In this document: piece by piece, positions 1-6,900 of the stretch | How positions within the stretch are numbered: the stretch's first letter is position 1 | How the letters are laid out: every line of letters begins with the position of its first letter | Source: JACPHB01 sp964553885 | GTDB lineage: Bacteria; Patescibacteriota; Minisyncoccia; UBA10092 | Reading direction: 5' to 3' | NCBI GenBank assembly: GCA_964553885.1 | Contig: CAZKLP010000016.1 | Coordinates: 1-14,053 of the forward strand | DNA: 14,053 nt | The notes under the pieces: model-generated | The model's database searches: none | Told to the model about the DNA's origin: nothing | What the model saw: the letters and a program-made list of their open reading frames with translations, nothing else | Program-made: the position numbers and the translations under genes

Positions 1-2144
1 TTTCCGGTTTTAAATCTTTTGCTCACAAAACCGATTTGGAATTTCCGACTGCCGTCAGCGCCATCGTCGGGCCGAATGGTTCCGGCAAATCCAACGTGGC
101 CGATGCCGTGAGATGGGTTTTAGGAGAACAAAGTTTTAAAAATTTACGCTCCAAATCCGGCGCCGATTTAATTTGGACCGGTTCGGCGACCAAATCGGCC
201 CAAGGCAAAGCCAGCGTTAATTTGTGTTTTGACAATAAAGACGGATTTTTCCCTATTGATTTTGAGGAAGTAATTGTCGGCCGAAAAGTGTACCGGGATG
301 GTGTAAGCGAATACTACTTAAATGGGAGCCAGGTTCGGCTTAAAGACGTTGCCGAGCTTTTGGCGCGTTCCAAGCTTGGACTTAGGGGCCATTCTATTGT
401 TAATCAGGGTTCAGCCGATGAGATTTTAAAAGCTAATCCGGAAGAACGCCGCGGTATTTTAGAGGATGCTTTGGGGCTTCGGGAGTTTCAGCTTAAAAAG
501 TTTGAAGCCGAGGCAAAATTAACCGAAACCGGAGACAATCTTTTAAAAACCCAAAGCTTACTAAGCGAAATTTTTCCCCATCTCCGTTCTTTGGGCCGGC
601 AGGTTGATAAATTTAAAAAACGCGAGTTTTTGGTCAGCGACTTGAATAATTTTGAAAACGAATTTTTCAAAGCGAAGGTTTTTGAAATTTTAAACGACAA
701 AAATCAAAATAAAAAAGCCAGAGAAAATTTAGAGTTAAAAATAACCGCGGCGAACGAAAATTTTGAAATCAAAGAAAAGTTATTTGAAGCTCAAATGGCC
801 GAAATCGCGCGAACCGGCGACAAAACCAGGCAAATAGAGGCGGACTGGGAAAAATTAAATACGGAGCGGCAAAGCGTCACCCGCGAAATCGGCCGGCTGG
901 AAGGCCTCGCTCAATATATTCAAAAAAACAACGATAAAAATGCCAAAACCATTGAAGCGGTTTTAGCTATAAAAATAAAATACTGGGCAAAGCGCCTTGG
1001 TGTTGCTTCGGAAATAAACAATTTAAGCGGTGTCAGGGAAATTATTAAAAATTTGGTTCATGAGATTGGTGCTGTCGGCGATTACTTAAAAAAGAATGAA
1101 ACCGATAAGATTTTAGCTTTGGTGAATTTAGCCGATTTGGAAAAAATTGATAAAAATCCTTACGAAAGAGACAGAAAGGAGCTTCAAATAAAATTGGAAC
1201 AGCTTGAAAATCAGGCAAAACAAGCGCAAGCCGCTATGGCAAATATTCGTTTTAAGGAAAATAACTGGAGAGCGGATTATCTATTCTCTCAAAAAGAATT
1301 GGAACTCGCGCGCCGGGAGTATTTTTCGGCTCAACAAGAGATGGGAGGATTTGATCTGGAAGATGAAAAAATCAGATTAAGGGAATCCGACATTAAATCG
1401 GAAATGTGGAGTTCGGGAAAAAATTTTGAAGAATTTACCGCTACACTTGCCGCAACTGAACCCATTACGTTGGAAACCGAGTTTCCAACACTAACAGAAC
1501 TTCAAAATAAAATAATTAAATTAAGGCAGGAAATTTCAAGTATAGGCAACGTTGATAATGAGGTATTAAGAGAATATGAAGAGACAAGTAAGCGCCACCA
1601 GTTTTTAACCGCGGAATTCAGTGATTTAAATAGCGCCACGGAATCTTTAAAAAATTTAATTGTGGATTTAACTTTTAGAATTAACAACGATTTTAAAACG
1701 GGTCTCTCGCGAATAAACGAAGAGTTCCACAACTATTTCCGTATAATGTTCGGTGGCGGCGCGGCAAAATTAACAGTTATTGATTTTGGCAACAGCGAAA
1801 TGGGAGTTGATATAAACATCAGTGTGCCGCAAAAACGGGTTAAGGATCTCAATTTACTTTCCGGCGGTGAACGGTCGCTTGTTTCCATAGCGCTTCTTTT
1901 CGCCATTGTTTCCGTAAGCCAGCCGCCGTTTTTGATTTTAGACGAAATTGACGCGGCGCTGGACGAAGTCAACGCCGCGCGTTTTTCCAAAGTTTTGAAG
2001 GATTTGGCGAAAGACACTCAGTTTATTTTGATTACCCATAATCGCGCTACTATGGAAGCCGCCAAAGTGCTCTATGGCATTACTATGGACGGCGACGGCG
2101 TTTCCAAAATGTTTTCGTTGAAATTGGAAGAGGCAGTTTCATAA
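1..2144 (+). CDS. smc: Chromosome segregation ATPase SMC, short form, 5'-truncated by window edge
   Basis: Condensin ATPase that organises and helps segregate the chromosome. The reading frame is open from base 3 (SGFKSFAHKTDLEF, the usual SMC beginning), so only about ten residues lie upstream; the TTG at 36 is internal. Visible parts: Walker A GPNGSGKS (69-92), the SMC N-lobe block with SIVNQGSADEIL and PEERR (about 395-450), coiled coil, then a C-lobe with signature LSGGERS (1857-1877) and Walker B LILDEIDAALD (DE at 1941-1946). The visible protein is about 713 residues against roughly 1150-1200 for typical bacterial SMC. The middle (about 951-1180) shows neither the glycine-rich hinge nor a CxxC zinc hook, so the protein appears to have short arms and a reduced or missing hinge. 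The family is certain; the consequence of the shortening is inference. No ScpA or ScpB gene is in view. Confidence 0.95.
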   Translation, partial: SGFKSFAHKTDLEFPTAVSAIVGPNGSGKSNVADAVRWVLGEQSFKNLRSKSGADLIWTGSATKSAQGKASVNLCFDNKDGFFPIDFEEVIVGRKVYRDGVSEYYLNGSQVRLKDVAELLARSKLGLRGHSIVNQGSADEILKANPEERRGILEDALGLREFQLKKFEAEAKLTETGDNLLKTQSLLSEIFPHLRSLGRQVDKFKKREFLVSDLNNFENEFFKAKVFEILNDKNQNKKARENLELKITAANENFEIKEKLFEAQMAEIARTGDKTRQIEADWEKLNTERQSVTREIGRLEGLAQYIQKNNDKNAKTIEAVLAIKIKYWAKRLGVASEINNLSGVREIIKNLVHEIGAVGDYLKKNETDKILALVNLADLEKIDKNPYERDRKELQIKLEQLENQAKQAQAAMANIRFKENNWRADYLFSQKELELARREYFSAQQEMGGFDLEDEKIRLRESDIKSEMWSSGKNFEEFTATLAATEPITLETEFPTLTELQNKIIKLRQEISSIGNVDNEVLREYEETSKRHQFLTAEFSDLNSATESLKNLIVDLTFRINNDFKTGLSRINEEFHNYFRIMFGGGAAKLTVIDFGNSEMGVDINISVPQKRVKDLNLLSGGERSLVSIALLFAIVSVSQPPFLILDEIDAALDEVNAARFSKVLKDLAKDTQFILITHNRATMEAAKVLYGITMDGDGVSKMFSLKLEEAVS

Positions 2145-2172
2145 TTGATTTTTTTGATGTTTGTGTTAAAAT
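2145..2172 (+). promoter_or_regulatory. Predicted promoter of the proline catabolism operon
   Basis: A TTGATT -35 box (2145-2150), a 16-base spacer and a TAAAAT -10 box (2167-2172) start right after the smc stop codon. The -10 region TTTGTGTTAAAAT differs at two positions from the element found before tRNA-Thr and ftsK. Transcription would begin near 2179, inside the hairpin that overlaps the -10 box. Confidence 0.45.
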
Positions 2173-2197
2173 AACGCCGAAATATACGGCGTTATTT
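2169..2197 (+). promoter_or_regulatory. 11-bp hairpin between smc and putB
   Basis: AAATAACGCCG (2169-2179) and CGGCGTTATTT (2187-2197) form a perfect stem with a 7-base loop; GTT/AAC extends it past a one-base bulge. It may end smc transcription, although no separate T-run follows. Because it overlaps the predicted -10 box and start point of the next gene, an operator is equally possible. Confidence 0.45.
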
Positions 2198-2221
2198 AAC
2201 AATTAAATAAGGAGAGTATGT

Positions 2222-3429
2222 ATGATAGGTTTGGCAAGGAAAGCCATAAATCCGGCGCGTTTATTCGGGGCCGATAATGAACTAATAAAGAAGCTAATAG
2301 GATTTCTTTCAGCCGTTTTATACATTGAAAACCCCCTTCTTATAGCCAATCTTTTCCACGAAAAGTTTTATCCTCTGCGAAAAAAATTGCCACTCGTTGT
2401 TTCTTTTTTATTTTTGATAGAAAAATTTTTACCTCGAGTGCTTGCGAAAATAATTCTTTTATCAATAAATATTTTTGCCGGCACGTTTGTGGCGGGCAAC
2501 GGCTTTAAAAAAATAATTAAAAAAGTTGAGGCATACCACAGAAGGGGATTTTTGGTAAATATTGATATATTGGGCGAAGAGGTGCTTATCGAAGAAGAAG
2601 CCGAGCGTTACAAGTCGGCCTACATAAATTTCATTAACGAAATCGGGCTGAGGTTGCCGACTGGCGCTCTAAGTATTTCGCTTAAAGGATCGGCATTTTA
2701 TTCCCAGACCAATTCTCGCGCTCCAGAATATTCCGCCGAAAAAATTTTAGAGAGGTTAACGCCGATTATGGAAGTTATTGCCAATTATGGCGGCCATGCT
2801 TATTTAGACGCGGAGGATTATGAATTTCGCGAGGTACATTTTTTGGTGTTTCGAAAATTATATGAGAAGTTTGGAAATAAGGCGAGATTTGTCCTGCAGT
2901 CGTATCTGAAGACATACGAAAATACATTGGATAAATTGATTTCCATAAACAGTTCCAAAAATCCCATTTGGGTAAGAATTGTTCGCGGGGCTTATTGGGA
3001 CTTCGAATGCTATAGGTCGGAGCTTATGAGTTGGCCCGAGCCGCCCGTTTTTTTGAAAAAAGAGCAAACGGACAATGCCTATGAAACGGCAATACGCAAA
3101 GGATTGGTTTCGGGGCTCAATATAGTGCCGGCGACGCATAATGTTAACAGTATTTGCTTCGCGGAAGAATATTCACGCATGCTCGGAAAAACAATACCCG
3201 AAGTTCAGCTTCTTTATGGAATAGGCGAGCCCATAGGAAAACTGTTGGTTTTAAAAAATATCCCAGCGAGATTCTACATGCCGGCGCAATACCCCGAAGG
3301 AAAATTGCGCGAGGCGAGTGGTTACCTGATAAGACNNNNNNNNNNCAGCTTTCCTTTGTTATCAGAGGACTGGGAAAAATCGCAAAAGAAGATAAAGAGC
3401 TTATCAGTCAAATCCCAAGGAGGCCATGA
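2222..3429 (+). CDS. putB: Proline dehydrogenase (interrupted by a 10-N assembly gap)
   Basis: FAD enzyme that oxidises L-proline to pyrroline-5-carboxylate, passing electrons to the respiratory chain or another acceptor. The ATG follows AAGGAG (2209-2214) by seven bases. Family landmarks in order: GEEVLIEEEAERY (about residue 118), SISLKGSAFY with the active-site Lys (about 153), LDAEDYEF with the conserved Asp (about 195), VRIVRGAYWDFE (about 251), LLYGIGEP (about 333) and YLIR just before the gap. The first Arg of the substrate-binding Arg-Arg pair is visible, and the base after it (c) fits a second CGN Arg. After the gap the frame that reads QLSFVIRGLGK continues the family pattern and stops at 3427-3429, so the frame running to 3445 is an artefact of gap size. 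The true gap must be 2 modulo 3, not 10. The stop overlaps the next gene's start (ATGA). Length, near 405 residues, fits a stand-alone enzyme. Confidence 0.88.
3336..3345. other. Assembly gap (10 N) inside putB
   Basis: Ten Ns stand between YLIR and QLSF. The flanking family-consistent frames differ (2222 frame before, 3346 frame after), so 10 is a placeholder. By analogy with the usual RRLLENTS-type block, about 20 missing bases would restore frame and sequence; this number is an estimate. Confidence 0.9.
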
Positions 3430-4115
3430 TGGAAATTTTAACTAAGATTGACTCTGGATTTATAAACGAACCGCACATTGATTGGACGATTATAGAAAAT
3501 CGCGAAAAAATGCGAAAAGCGCTTATCTCGGTGAAGAATGATTGGGGCAAGGCGTATCCGACGCTAATAGACGGGCGTGAATATTTTGGTCAGGCCATTT
3601 TGCCGTCGTTTGATCCGGCATGTTTGCGCAATATTTTAGGAATAATTTATACCGACGAAAGATACGTCGGCATAGCTACTCGCGCGACAGAAATCATCTT
3701 ATCAGATTGGAATAAACTTAGCGCGATAAAGCGCGGTGAAATTTTACTTAAAACGGCGGAAATAATCAGTAGGAAAAAATTTGAATTAGCCGCGTGGATT
3801 GTTTATGAAGTCAGCAAGCCATGGGAGGAAGCAATGGGGGAAGTTGAAGAAGCGATTGACTTTACGCGTCTTTACGCTTTAGCCGCTAAAGAATATAGCA
3901 AAGAGATAAAGCGCCAGCCCCAAGCGCGTTCTGAAAATAATTATACGAAATATGCTCCGCGCGGAATTACCGCTGCTATATCTTCATGGAATTTCCCTTT
4001 TTCGCTTTTGGTAGAAAAAATCGCTTCGTCCTTAGCCGCCGGATGCCCTGTTTTAGTAAAGCCGGCCGAGCAGTCGCCAATTATAGGTTGGCACGCGGTA
4101 AAATGTTTTTTTTAA
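3426..4115 (+). CDS. pruA: L-glutamate gamma-semialdehyde (P5C) dehydrogenase, N-terminal part, ends at in-frame TAA
   Basis: First part of the NAD-dependent aldehyde dehydrogenase that converts pyrroline-5-carboxylate/glutamate semialdehyde to glutamate. A perfect AAGGAGG (3417-3423) precedes two in-frame ATGs at 3426 and 3429; the second has the better five-base spacing. The ATGA overlap with putB implies translational coupling. It contains the P5CDH N-terminal pattern GFINEPHIDW, the ALDH block ISSWNFPFSLLVEKI and LAAGCPVLVKPAEQSP of the cofactor-binding domain. The frame stops at TAA 4113-4115 in KCFF-stop-AGVPAGV, where the family has Glu (EAGVP). GAA to TAA is a single-base change, next to a run of eight T. 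The homology resumes in the same frame, so this is one gene of about 534 codons split by a nonsense change or a sequence error. Confidence 0.85.
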   Translation: MMEILTKIDSGFINEPHIDWTIIENREKMRKALISVKNDWGKAYPTLIDGREYFGQAILPSFDPACLRNILGIIYTDERYVGIATRATEIILSDWNKLSAIKRGEILLKTAEIISRKKFELAAWIVYEVSKPWEEAMGEVEEAIDFTRLYALAAKEYSKEIKRQPQARSENNYTKYAPRGITAAISSWNFPFSLLVEKIASSLAAGCPVLVKPAEQSPIIGWHAVKCFF

Positions 4116-5030
4116 GCCGGAGTTCCTGCTGGTGTTATAGCTTATATCCCGGGTGGTGCCAAAGTGGGGGAAGCCTTGGTCAATCTTAGAGAAGTAACGC
4201 AGATAACTTTTACCGGCTCTAAGGAAGTTGGCTTGCGGATCGCTAAAACAGCGATTGAATCTTCCGCCAAATGTTTTAAAAGGGTTGATCTTGAAACGGG
4301 TGGCAACAACGCCATGATAATTTGTCCGTCCGCTAACTTAGATAAAGCGTTGCAGGACGCTATGCGGTCAAAATTTTCTTTTAACGGTCAAAAATGCTCG
4401 GCGCTTCAGCGTTTGATTATGGTAGGAAAAATGGAAGATAAGTGGGTCCGCGATTTTATAGAAAGAATTTCTCTGGACTCGTTAGTTTTAAGCCATCCCG
4501 AAAATCCCGAAGCAACGCTCACCGCTCTTATTGACAGAGACGCTCAAAATTCCGTGAATAAAAAAATTAGCGCTTTCAAAGAAGTAATCCCCGACATTCG
4601 CTTCAAAGAGAGGACCGGGCCTATTCCTGAAACGGGAGCATTCGTTAATCCCGTTGTTTTCTGCAATATTCCCAATAGTTTGGCGAATAACAAGATAATT
4701 AATGAAGAAATTTTTGGTCCTGTGTTATTTGTATTTTGTTTGCCGAGCGTTGAATCGGCAGTGAAGTTCGCGAATTCCACAGAATTAGGACTGACAGCCG
4801 GCATTTACAGCGAACTGGAAAAAGACGTAGATTACTTTATAAAAAATACGCGCGCCGGTAATCTTTATGTCAGGCGGGCTATAATCGGCGCTATAGTTGA
4901 CCGTCAGCCGTTCGGGGGAATTAAATTTTCCGGAATAGGGCGCAAAGTGGGAACGGCGGAACGCTTAAAATTTTATCTTGACGAAATATCCGTAAGTAAA
5001 AATTTGCTCAGCCACGGTATGCTGACATAG
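4116..5030 (+). CDS. pruA: P5C dehydrogenase, C-terminal catalytic part, same frame after the TAA
   Basis: Continuation of the preceding frame: AGVPAGVIAYIPGG directly after the stop, then ITFTGSKEVG (NAD-binding loop), general base Glu in DLETGGNN (codon 4293-4295), catalytic Cys in NGQKCSA (codon 4395-4397), NEEIFGPVLFV and the P5CDH-type C-terminus GAIVDRQPFGGIKFSG. Glu and Cys are 34 residues apart, as in canonical ALDHs. Apart from the stop the domain looks undecayed, which argues for a recent mutation or a base error rather than an old pseudogene. If the stop is real, this half would need its own start (a GTG at 4164 has no convincing Shine-Dalgarno site) and would lack the front of the cofactor domain. 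A terminator follows. Confidence 0.85.
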   Translation, partial: AGVPAGVIAYIPGGAKVGEALVNLREVTQITFTGSKEVGLRIAKTAIESSAKCFKRVDLETGGNNAMIICPSANLDKALQDAMRSKFSFNGQKCSALQRLIMVGKMEDKWVRDFIERISLDSLVLSHPENPEATLTALIDRDAQNSVNKKISAFKEVIPDIRFKERTGPIPETGAFVNPVVFCNIPNSLANNKIINEEIFGPVLFVFCLPSVESAVKFANSTELGLTAGIYSELEKDVDYFIKNTRAGNLYVRRAIIGAIVDRQPFGGIKFSGIGRKVGTAERLKFYLDEISVSKNLLSHGMLT

Positions 5031-5044
5031 TAAAGTAAACAGTT

Positions 5045-5081
5045 AAATGCGTATCACAAAATAATACGCATTTTTATTTTT
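5045..5081 (+). terminator. Rho-independent terminator of the put operon
   Basis: AAATGCGTAT (5045-5054) pairs with ATACGCATTT (5064-5073), followed by a T-rich tail TTTTATTTTT starting inside the stem. It sits just after the P5C dehydrogenase stop. Confidence 0.8.
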
Positions 5082-5102
5082 AGTAATTAGTGAAAATATA
5101 AA

Positions 5103-5130
5103 AATCAAAAACCGCCTATAGCGGGCGGTT
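5103..5130 (-). terminator. Rho-independent terminator of the patatin-like gene
   Basis: AACCGCC (5110-5116) and GGCGGTT (5124-5130) form a 7-bp stem; read on the minus strand it is followed by TTTTTGATTTTT. The stem begins inside the stop codon, so coding and terminator overlap. It faces the put operon terminator, making a convergent pair. Confidence 0.75.
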
Positions 5131-6091
5131 AAGAAAATTCCTTGAGGAAATTTTCAATAATGCAGTTTCCCGACTCATATCCGTTTTTAATGGCATAGGA
5201 AATATCACCTTTTCCAAATCCGAGCGACCAAAGCGTCGGGATTAACTCTGTGGGGCGGAATAAAACAAGCTCTATCTGCCGCTTTCCTTCAAAAGTGAAG
5301 CTAAGCCGGTTAAATGTTTTTCTGAAAATGAGGCGCTTTACGGCGCCAAAGGCGTTTATTTCTTTCATAATGCCGCTAAGTGCCGCGATGTTATGGTTGG
5401 CGTTTTTGGCGGATTCAATTTCTTTGTTTTCAAGCAGATTATTCATAGAATGAATGCCGGCCAAAAGCCGCGGAAGCCACCATTTCGCTCCGGTGTGAGC
5501 GCTAATTCCTAATGGTTCGTTTAAGAAAATAAATATAACATTACATTCCATTTGCGCGAGCGGTTTGATAAGAAAAGAAATGCCGTCGGAATAAAATTTT
5601 TCATTAATGAAAATAGGATCAAGAAATCCTCTTAAACTGCAGGAAGCGACAATGGCGTTTTTAAGAATTAAAGGGTTATCCGCGCAATGCTTGTCGCGAT
5701 TTGAAAAAATTTCCTGTTTTTCCGCGGTTTCATCGTAAACAATGGTGTCAAACCGGACCTGTGAGTTGATAAGTTTTTTATAATCAATTCTGTTGGCGAG
5801 TTGATAAATACCCTTATTGCTGAACAGGCCTCCTTTTCTGATCCGGCGCGGAATATCAAGAATTGGAAAAATTGAACGCGGTCCTTCTTGTTCAATTTTA
5901 AGCCAAGTTTGTTCCGCTTCTTTTGGGTCGCCGTTTTTTTCCGCGTAGCTGGCGGCGGTAAGCGATCCGACGGAAATACCCTGGCAGCACGCGGGTTTTA
6001 ACCCGAAAGCGCGAACTGCTTTTGCGTAGCCAACGCTATAAGCACCAGAAAACCCTCCGCCGTTAAAAATAATGCCAAGCCGGATATCCAT
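5129..6091 (-). CDS. Patatin-like phospholipase / acylhydrolase
   Basis: Predicted Ser-Asp dyad lipid acyl hydrolase of the patatin/RssA type, cytoplasmic or membrane-associated; no signal peptide is visible. Numbered from the ATG at 6091: oxyanion loop GGGFSG (11-16), nucleophile elbow GISVG with Ser40, and the catalytic Asp in YSDG (Asp169). Length 320 fits small bacterial patatins. The ATG at 6091 has GGAAGG nine bases upstream; a TTG at 6100 would add three residues but lies directly against that site, so ATG is preferred. The gene stands alone, divergent from the tRNA-Thr block and convergent with the put operon. The natural substrate cannot be read from the sequence; membrane phospholipid or scavenged lipid turnover is plausible. 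Confidence 0.88.
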   Translation of the reverse strand: MDIRLGIIFNGGGFSGAYSVGYAKAVRAFGLKPACCQGISVGSLTAASYAEKNGDPKEAEQTWLKIEQEGPRSIFPILDIPRRIRKGGLFSNKGIYQLANRIDYKKLINSQVRFDTIVYDETAEKQEIFSNRDKHCADNPLILKNAIVASCSLRGFLDPIFINEKFYSDGISFLIKPLAQMECNVIFIFLNEPLGISAHTGAKWWLPRLLAGIHSMNNLLENKEIESAKNANHNIAALSGIMKEINAFGAVKRLIFRKTFNRLSFTFEGKRQIELVLFRPTELIPTLWSLGFGKGDISYAIKNGYESGNCIIENFLKEFS

Positions 6092-6132
6092 TGCCGCCAA
6101 CCTTCCCGTTTTTAACTTGTTAAAGATTATTA

Positions 6133-6161
6133 TTGAAATAATAGCATATTTGTTCTAAAAT
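6133..6161 (+). promoter_or_regulatory. Predicted promoter of the tRNA-Thr / rpmG / tRNA-Trp block
   Basis: TTGAAA (6133-6138), a 17-base spacer and TAAAAT (6156-6161). The start point would be near 6168, ten bases before the mature tRNA. The 13 bases TTTGTTCTAAAAT (6149-6161) are identical to those before ftsK. Confidence 0.6.
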
Positions 6162-6177
6162 GATAATCTAGGATTTT

Positions 6178-6249
6178 GCCAGCATAGCTCAGCGGCAGAG
6201 CAGCGCTTTTGTAAAGCGAAGGTCGGGGGTTCAAATCCCTCTGCTGGCT
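6178..6249 (+). tRNA. tRNA-Thr (anticodon TGT)
   Basis: Full cloverleaf of 72 bases: acceptor GCCAGCA / TGCTGGC, D arm GCTC/GAGC, anticodon loop TTTGTAA with TGT at 6210-6212, T arm GGGGG-TTCAAAT-CCCTC with one G-T pair, discriminator T. The outermost anticodon-stem pair is a G-A mismatch. CCA is not encoded and must be added after transcription. Confidence 0.95.
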
Positions 6250-6281
6250 CGGGCATTAAAATAAATAAAAAATAAAAAACT

Positions 6282-6443
6282 ATGAAAGCTCAAGAAAAAA
6301 TAACAAAATTGGTTTGCGGCAATTGCAAGCGGACTAATTATCATACGCAGAAAAATAAAAAACTGGTTGAGAGAAAACTGGAGTTTCGGAAGTTTTGTAA
6401 ATGGTGCCGAAAACACACGGTTCATAAAGAAGGCAAGAAGTAG
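6282..6443 (+). CDS. rpmG: 50S ribosomal protein L33 (bL33)
   Basis: A 53-residue large-subunit ribosomal protein. It carries the zinc-binding form with two cysteine pairs, CGNC (12-15) and CKWC (39-42), and the family pattern NYHTQKNKK and LEFRKFCKWCRKHTVHKE. It starts with ATG at 6282 after an A-rich leader and has no Shine-Dalgarno site. It lies 32 bases after tRNA-Thr and three bases before tRNA-Trp and is most likely made on the same transcript. rpmG next to tRNA-Trp is a widespread bacterial arrangement normally continued by secE and nusG, which are absent here. Confidence 0.93.
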   Translation: MKAQEKITKLVCGNCKRTNYHTQKNKKLVERKLEFRKFCKWCRKHTVHKEGKK

Positions 6444-6446
6444 GGT

Positions 6447-6517
6447 GCGAGTGTCGTTCAGTGGCAGGACTTCGGTCTCCAAAACCGATAACGGGGGTTC
6501 GATTCCCTCCACTCGCG
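6447..6517 (+). tRNA. tRNA-Trp (anticodon CCA)
   Basis: A 71-base cloverleaf: acceptor GCGAGTG / CACTCGC, D arm GTTC/GGAC, a perfect anticodon stem TCGGT/ACCGA with CCA at 6479-6481, T arm GGGGG-TTCGATT-CCCTC with one G-T pair, discriminator G. The variable loop is only four bases. CCA is not encoded. Confidence 0.95.
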
Positions 6518-6543
6518 TTATTAAATGATTATCTCCAGTCACT

Positions 6544-6660
6544 ATGATTACTATAGAATATTTTAAAAAATTAGATATTAAAATAGGTAAAATTATTTCC
6601 GCGGAAAAAATTTCTGATTCCGACAAACTCATTAAACTTATTTTTGATATTGGCGACTGA
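6544..6660 (+). pseudogene. N-terminal fragment of a tRNA-binding (MetRS-beta/EMAP-type) domain
   Basis: A 38-codon frame with ATG start reads MITIEYFKKLDIKIGKII, then SAEKISDSDKLIKLIFDIGD and stops at TGA. This matches the opening of the OB-fold tRNA-binding domain found at the C-terminus of methionyl-tRNA synthetase or as a free protein (pattern F.KLDIRVGKI..AE.H..ADKL..L.VD.GD). The full domain has about 100 residues, so two thirds are missing and the rest is not found in any frame downstream. The stop lies 11 bases inside the next frame. No Shine-Dalgarno site. It is probably a deletion remnant; a functional 38-residue product is unlikely but not excluded. Confidence 0.55.
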
Positions 6661-6886
6661 GAAAGGTAAGGTTTTTGCCCTTGAGGCTCTTTCTAAAAGG
6701 CGGCAGGAAAACGTAAAGAAAGAGAGAATTAACGATAGCCTTTTACCGGCAGGCTCACCGATACATTTTTACTGTATAACCTGTGGCGGACTTGCCGATA
6801 CTCTCCCCGAGAACTACTGTATCTCAACGCCAAAAAAGCTTTGTGATGAATGCCAGGCATTGAAATATTTAGGATGGTTGGAATAG
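6650..6886 (+). CDS. Small CxxC...CxxC (zinc-ribbon-like) protein of unknown function
   Basis: A 78-residue frame with a basic helical front (MATEKGKVFALEALSKRRQE) and a probable zinc site: CITC (42-45) and CDEC (65-68), with an extra Cys57. It ends with QALKYLGWLE. The arrangement recalls small zinc-finger proteins such as DksA/TraR-type tails, but I cannot assign a family. There is no ATG; TTG at 6650 gives the most natural N-terminus, and TTG at 6644 would add two residues. No Shine-Dalgarno site is present, and the start overlaps the tRNA-binding-domain fragment, so the original start and promoter may have been lost in the same rearrangement. Confidence 0.6.
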   Translation: MATEKGKVFALEALSKRRQENVKKERINDSLLPAGSPIHFYCITCGGLADTLPENYCISTPKKLCDECQALKYLGWLE

Positions 6887-6900
6887 ATAATTTTAAGCAT

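Noticed and set aside
36..38. TTG at 36 as the smc start
   Set aside because: The frame is open to base 3 and the upstream residues (SGFKSFAHKTD) are the conserved SMC beginning, so the start is outside the window.
3154..3429. A separate 91-residue gene
   Set aside because: Its 3' part after the N gap is the true end of proline dehydrogenase; its 5' part is an out-of-frame shadow of the same gene.
3986..4189. A 67-residue gene spanning the TAA in P5C dehydrogenase, suggesting a frameshift
   Set aside because: It is out of frame with the homology on both sides; the break is an in-frame stop, not a frameshift.
6231..6632. A 133-residue minus-strand gene
   Set aside because: It lies opposite rpmG and tRNA-Trp and overlaps the end of tRNA-Thr; it has no recognisable features.
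6658..6660. TGA read as Gly (recoded stop, as in some CPR phyla)
   Set aside because: Read-through would meet TAA three codons later, and TGA acts as a sensible stop in putB and ftsK.
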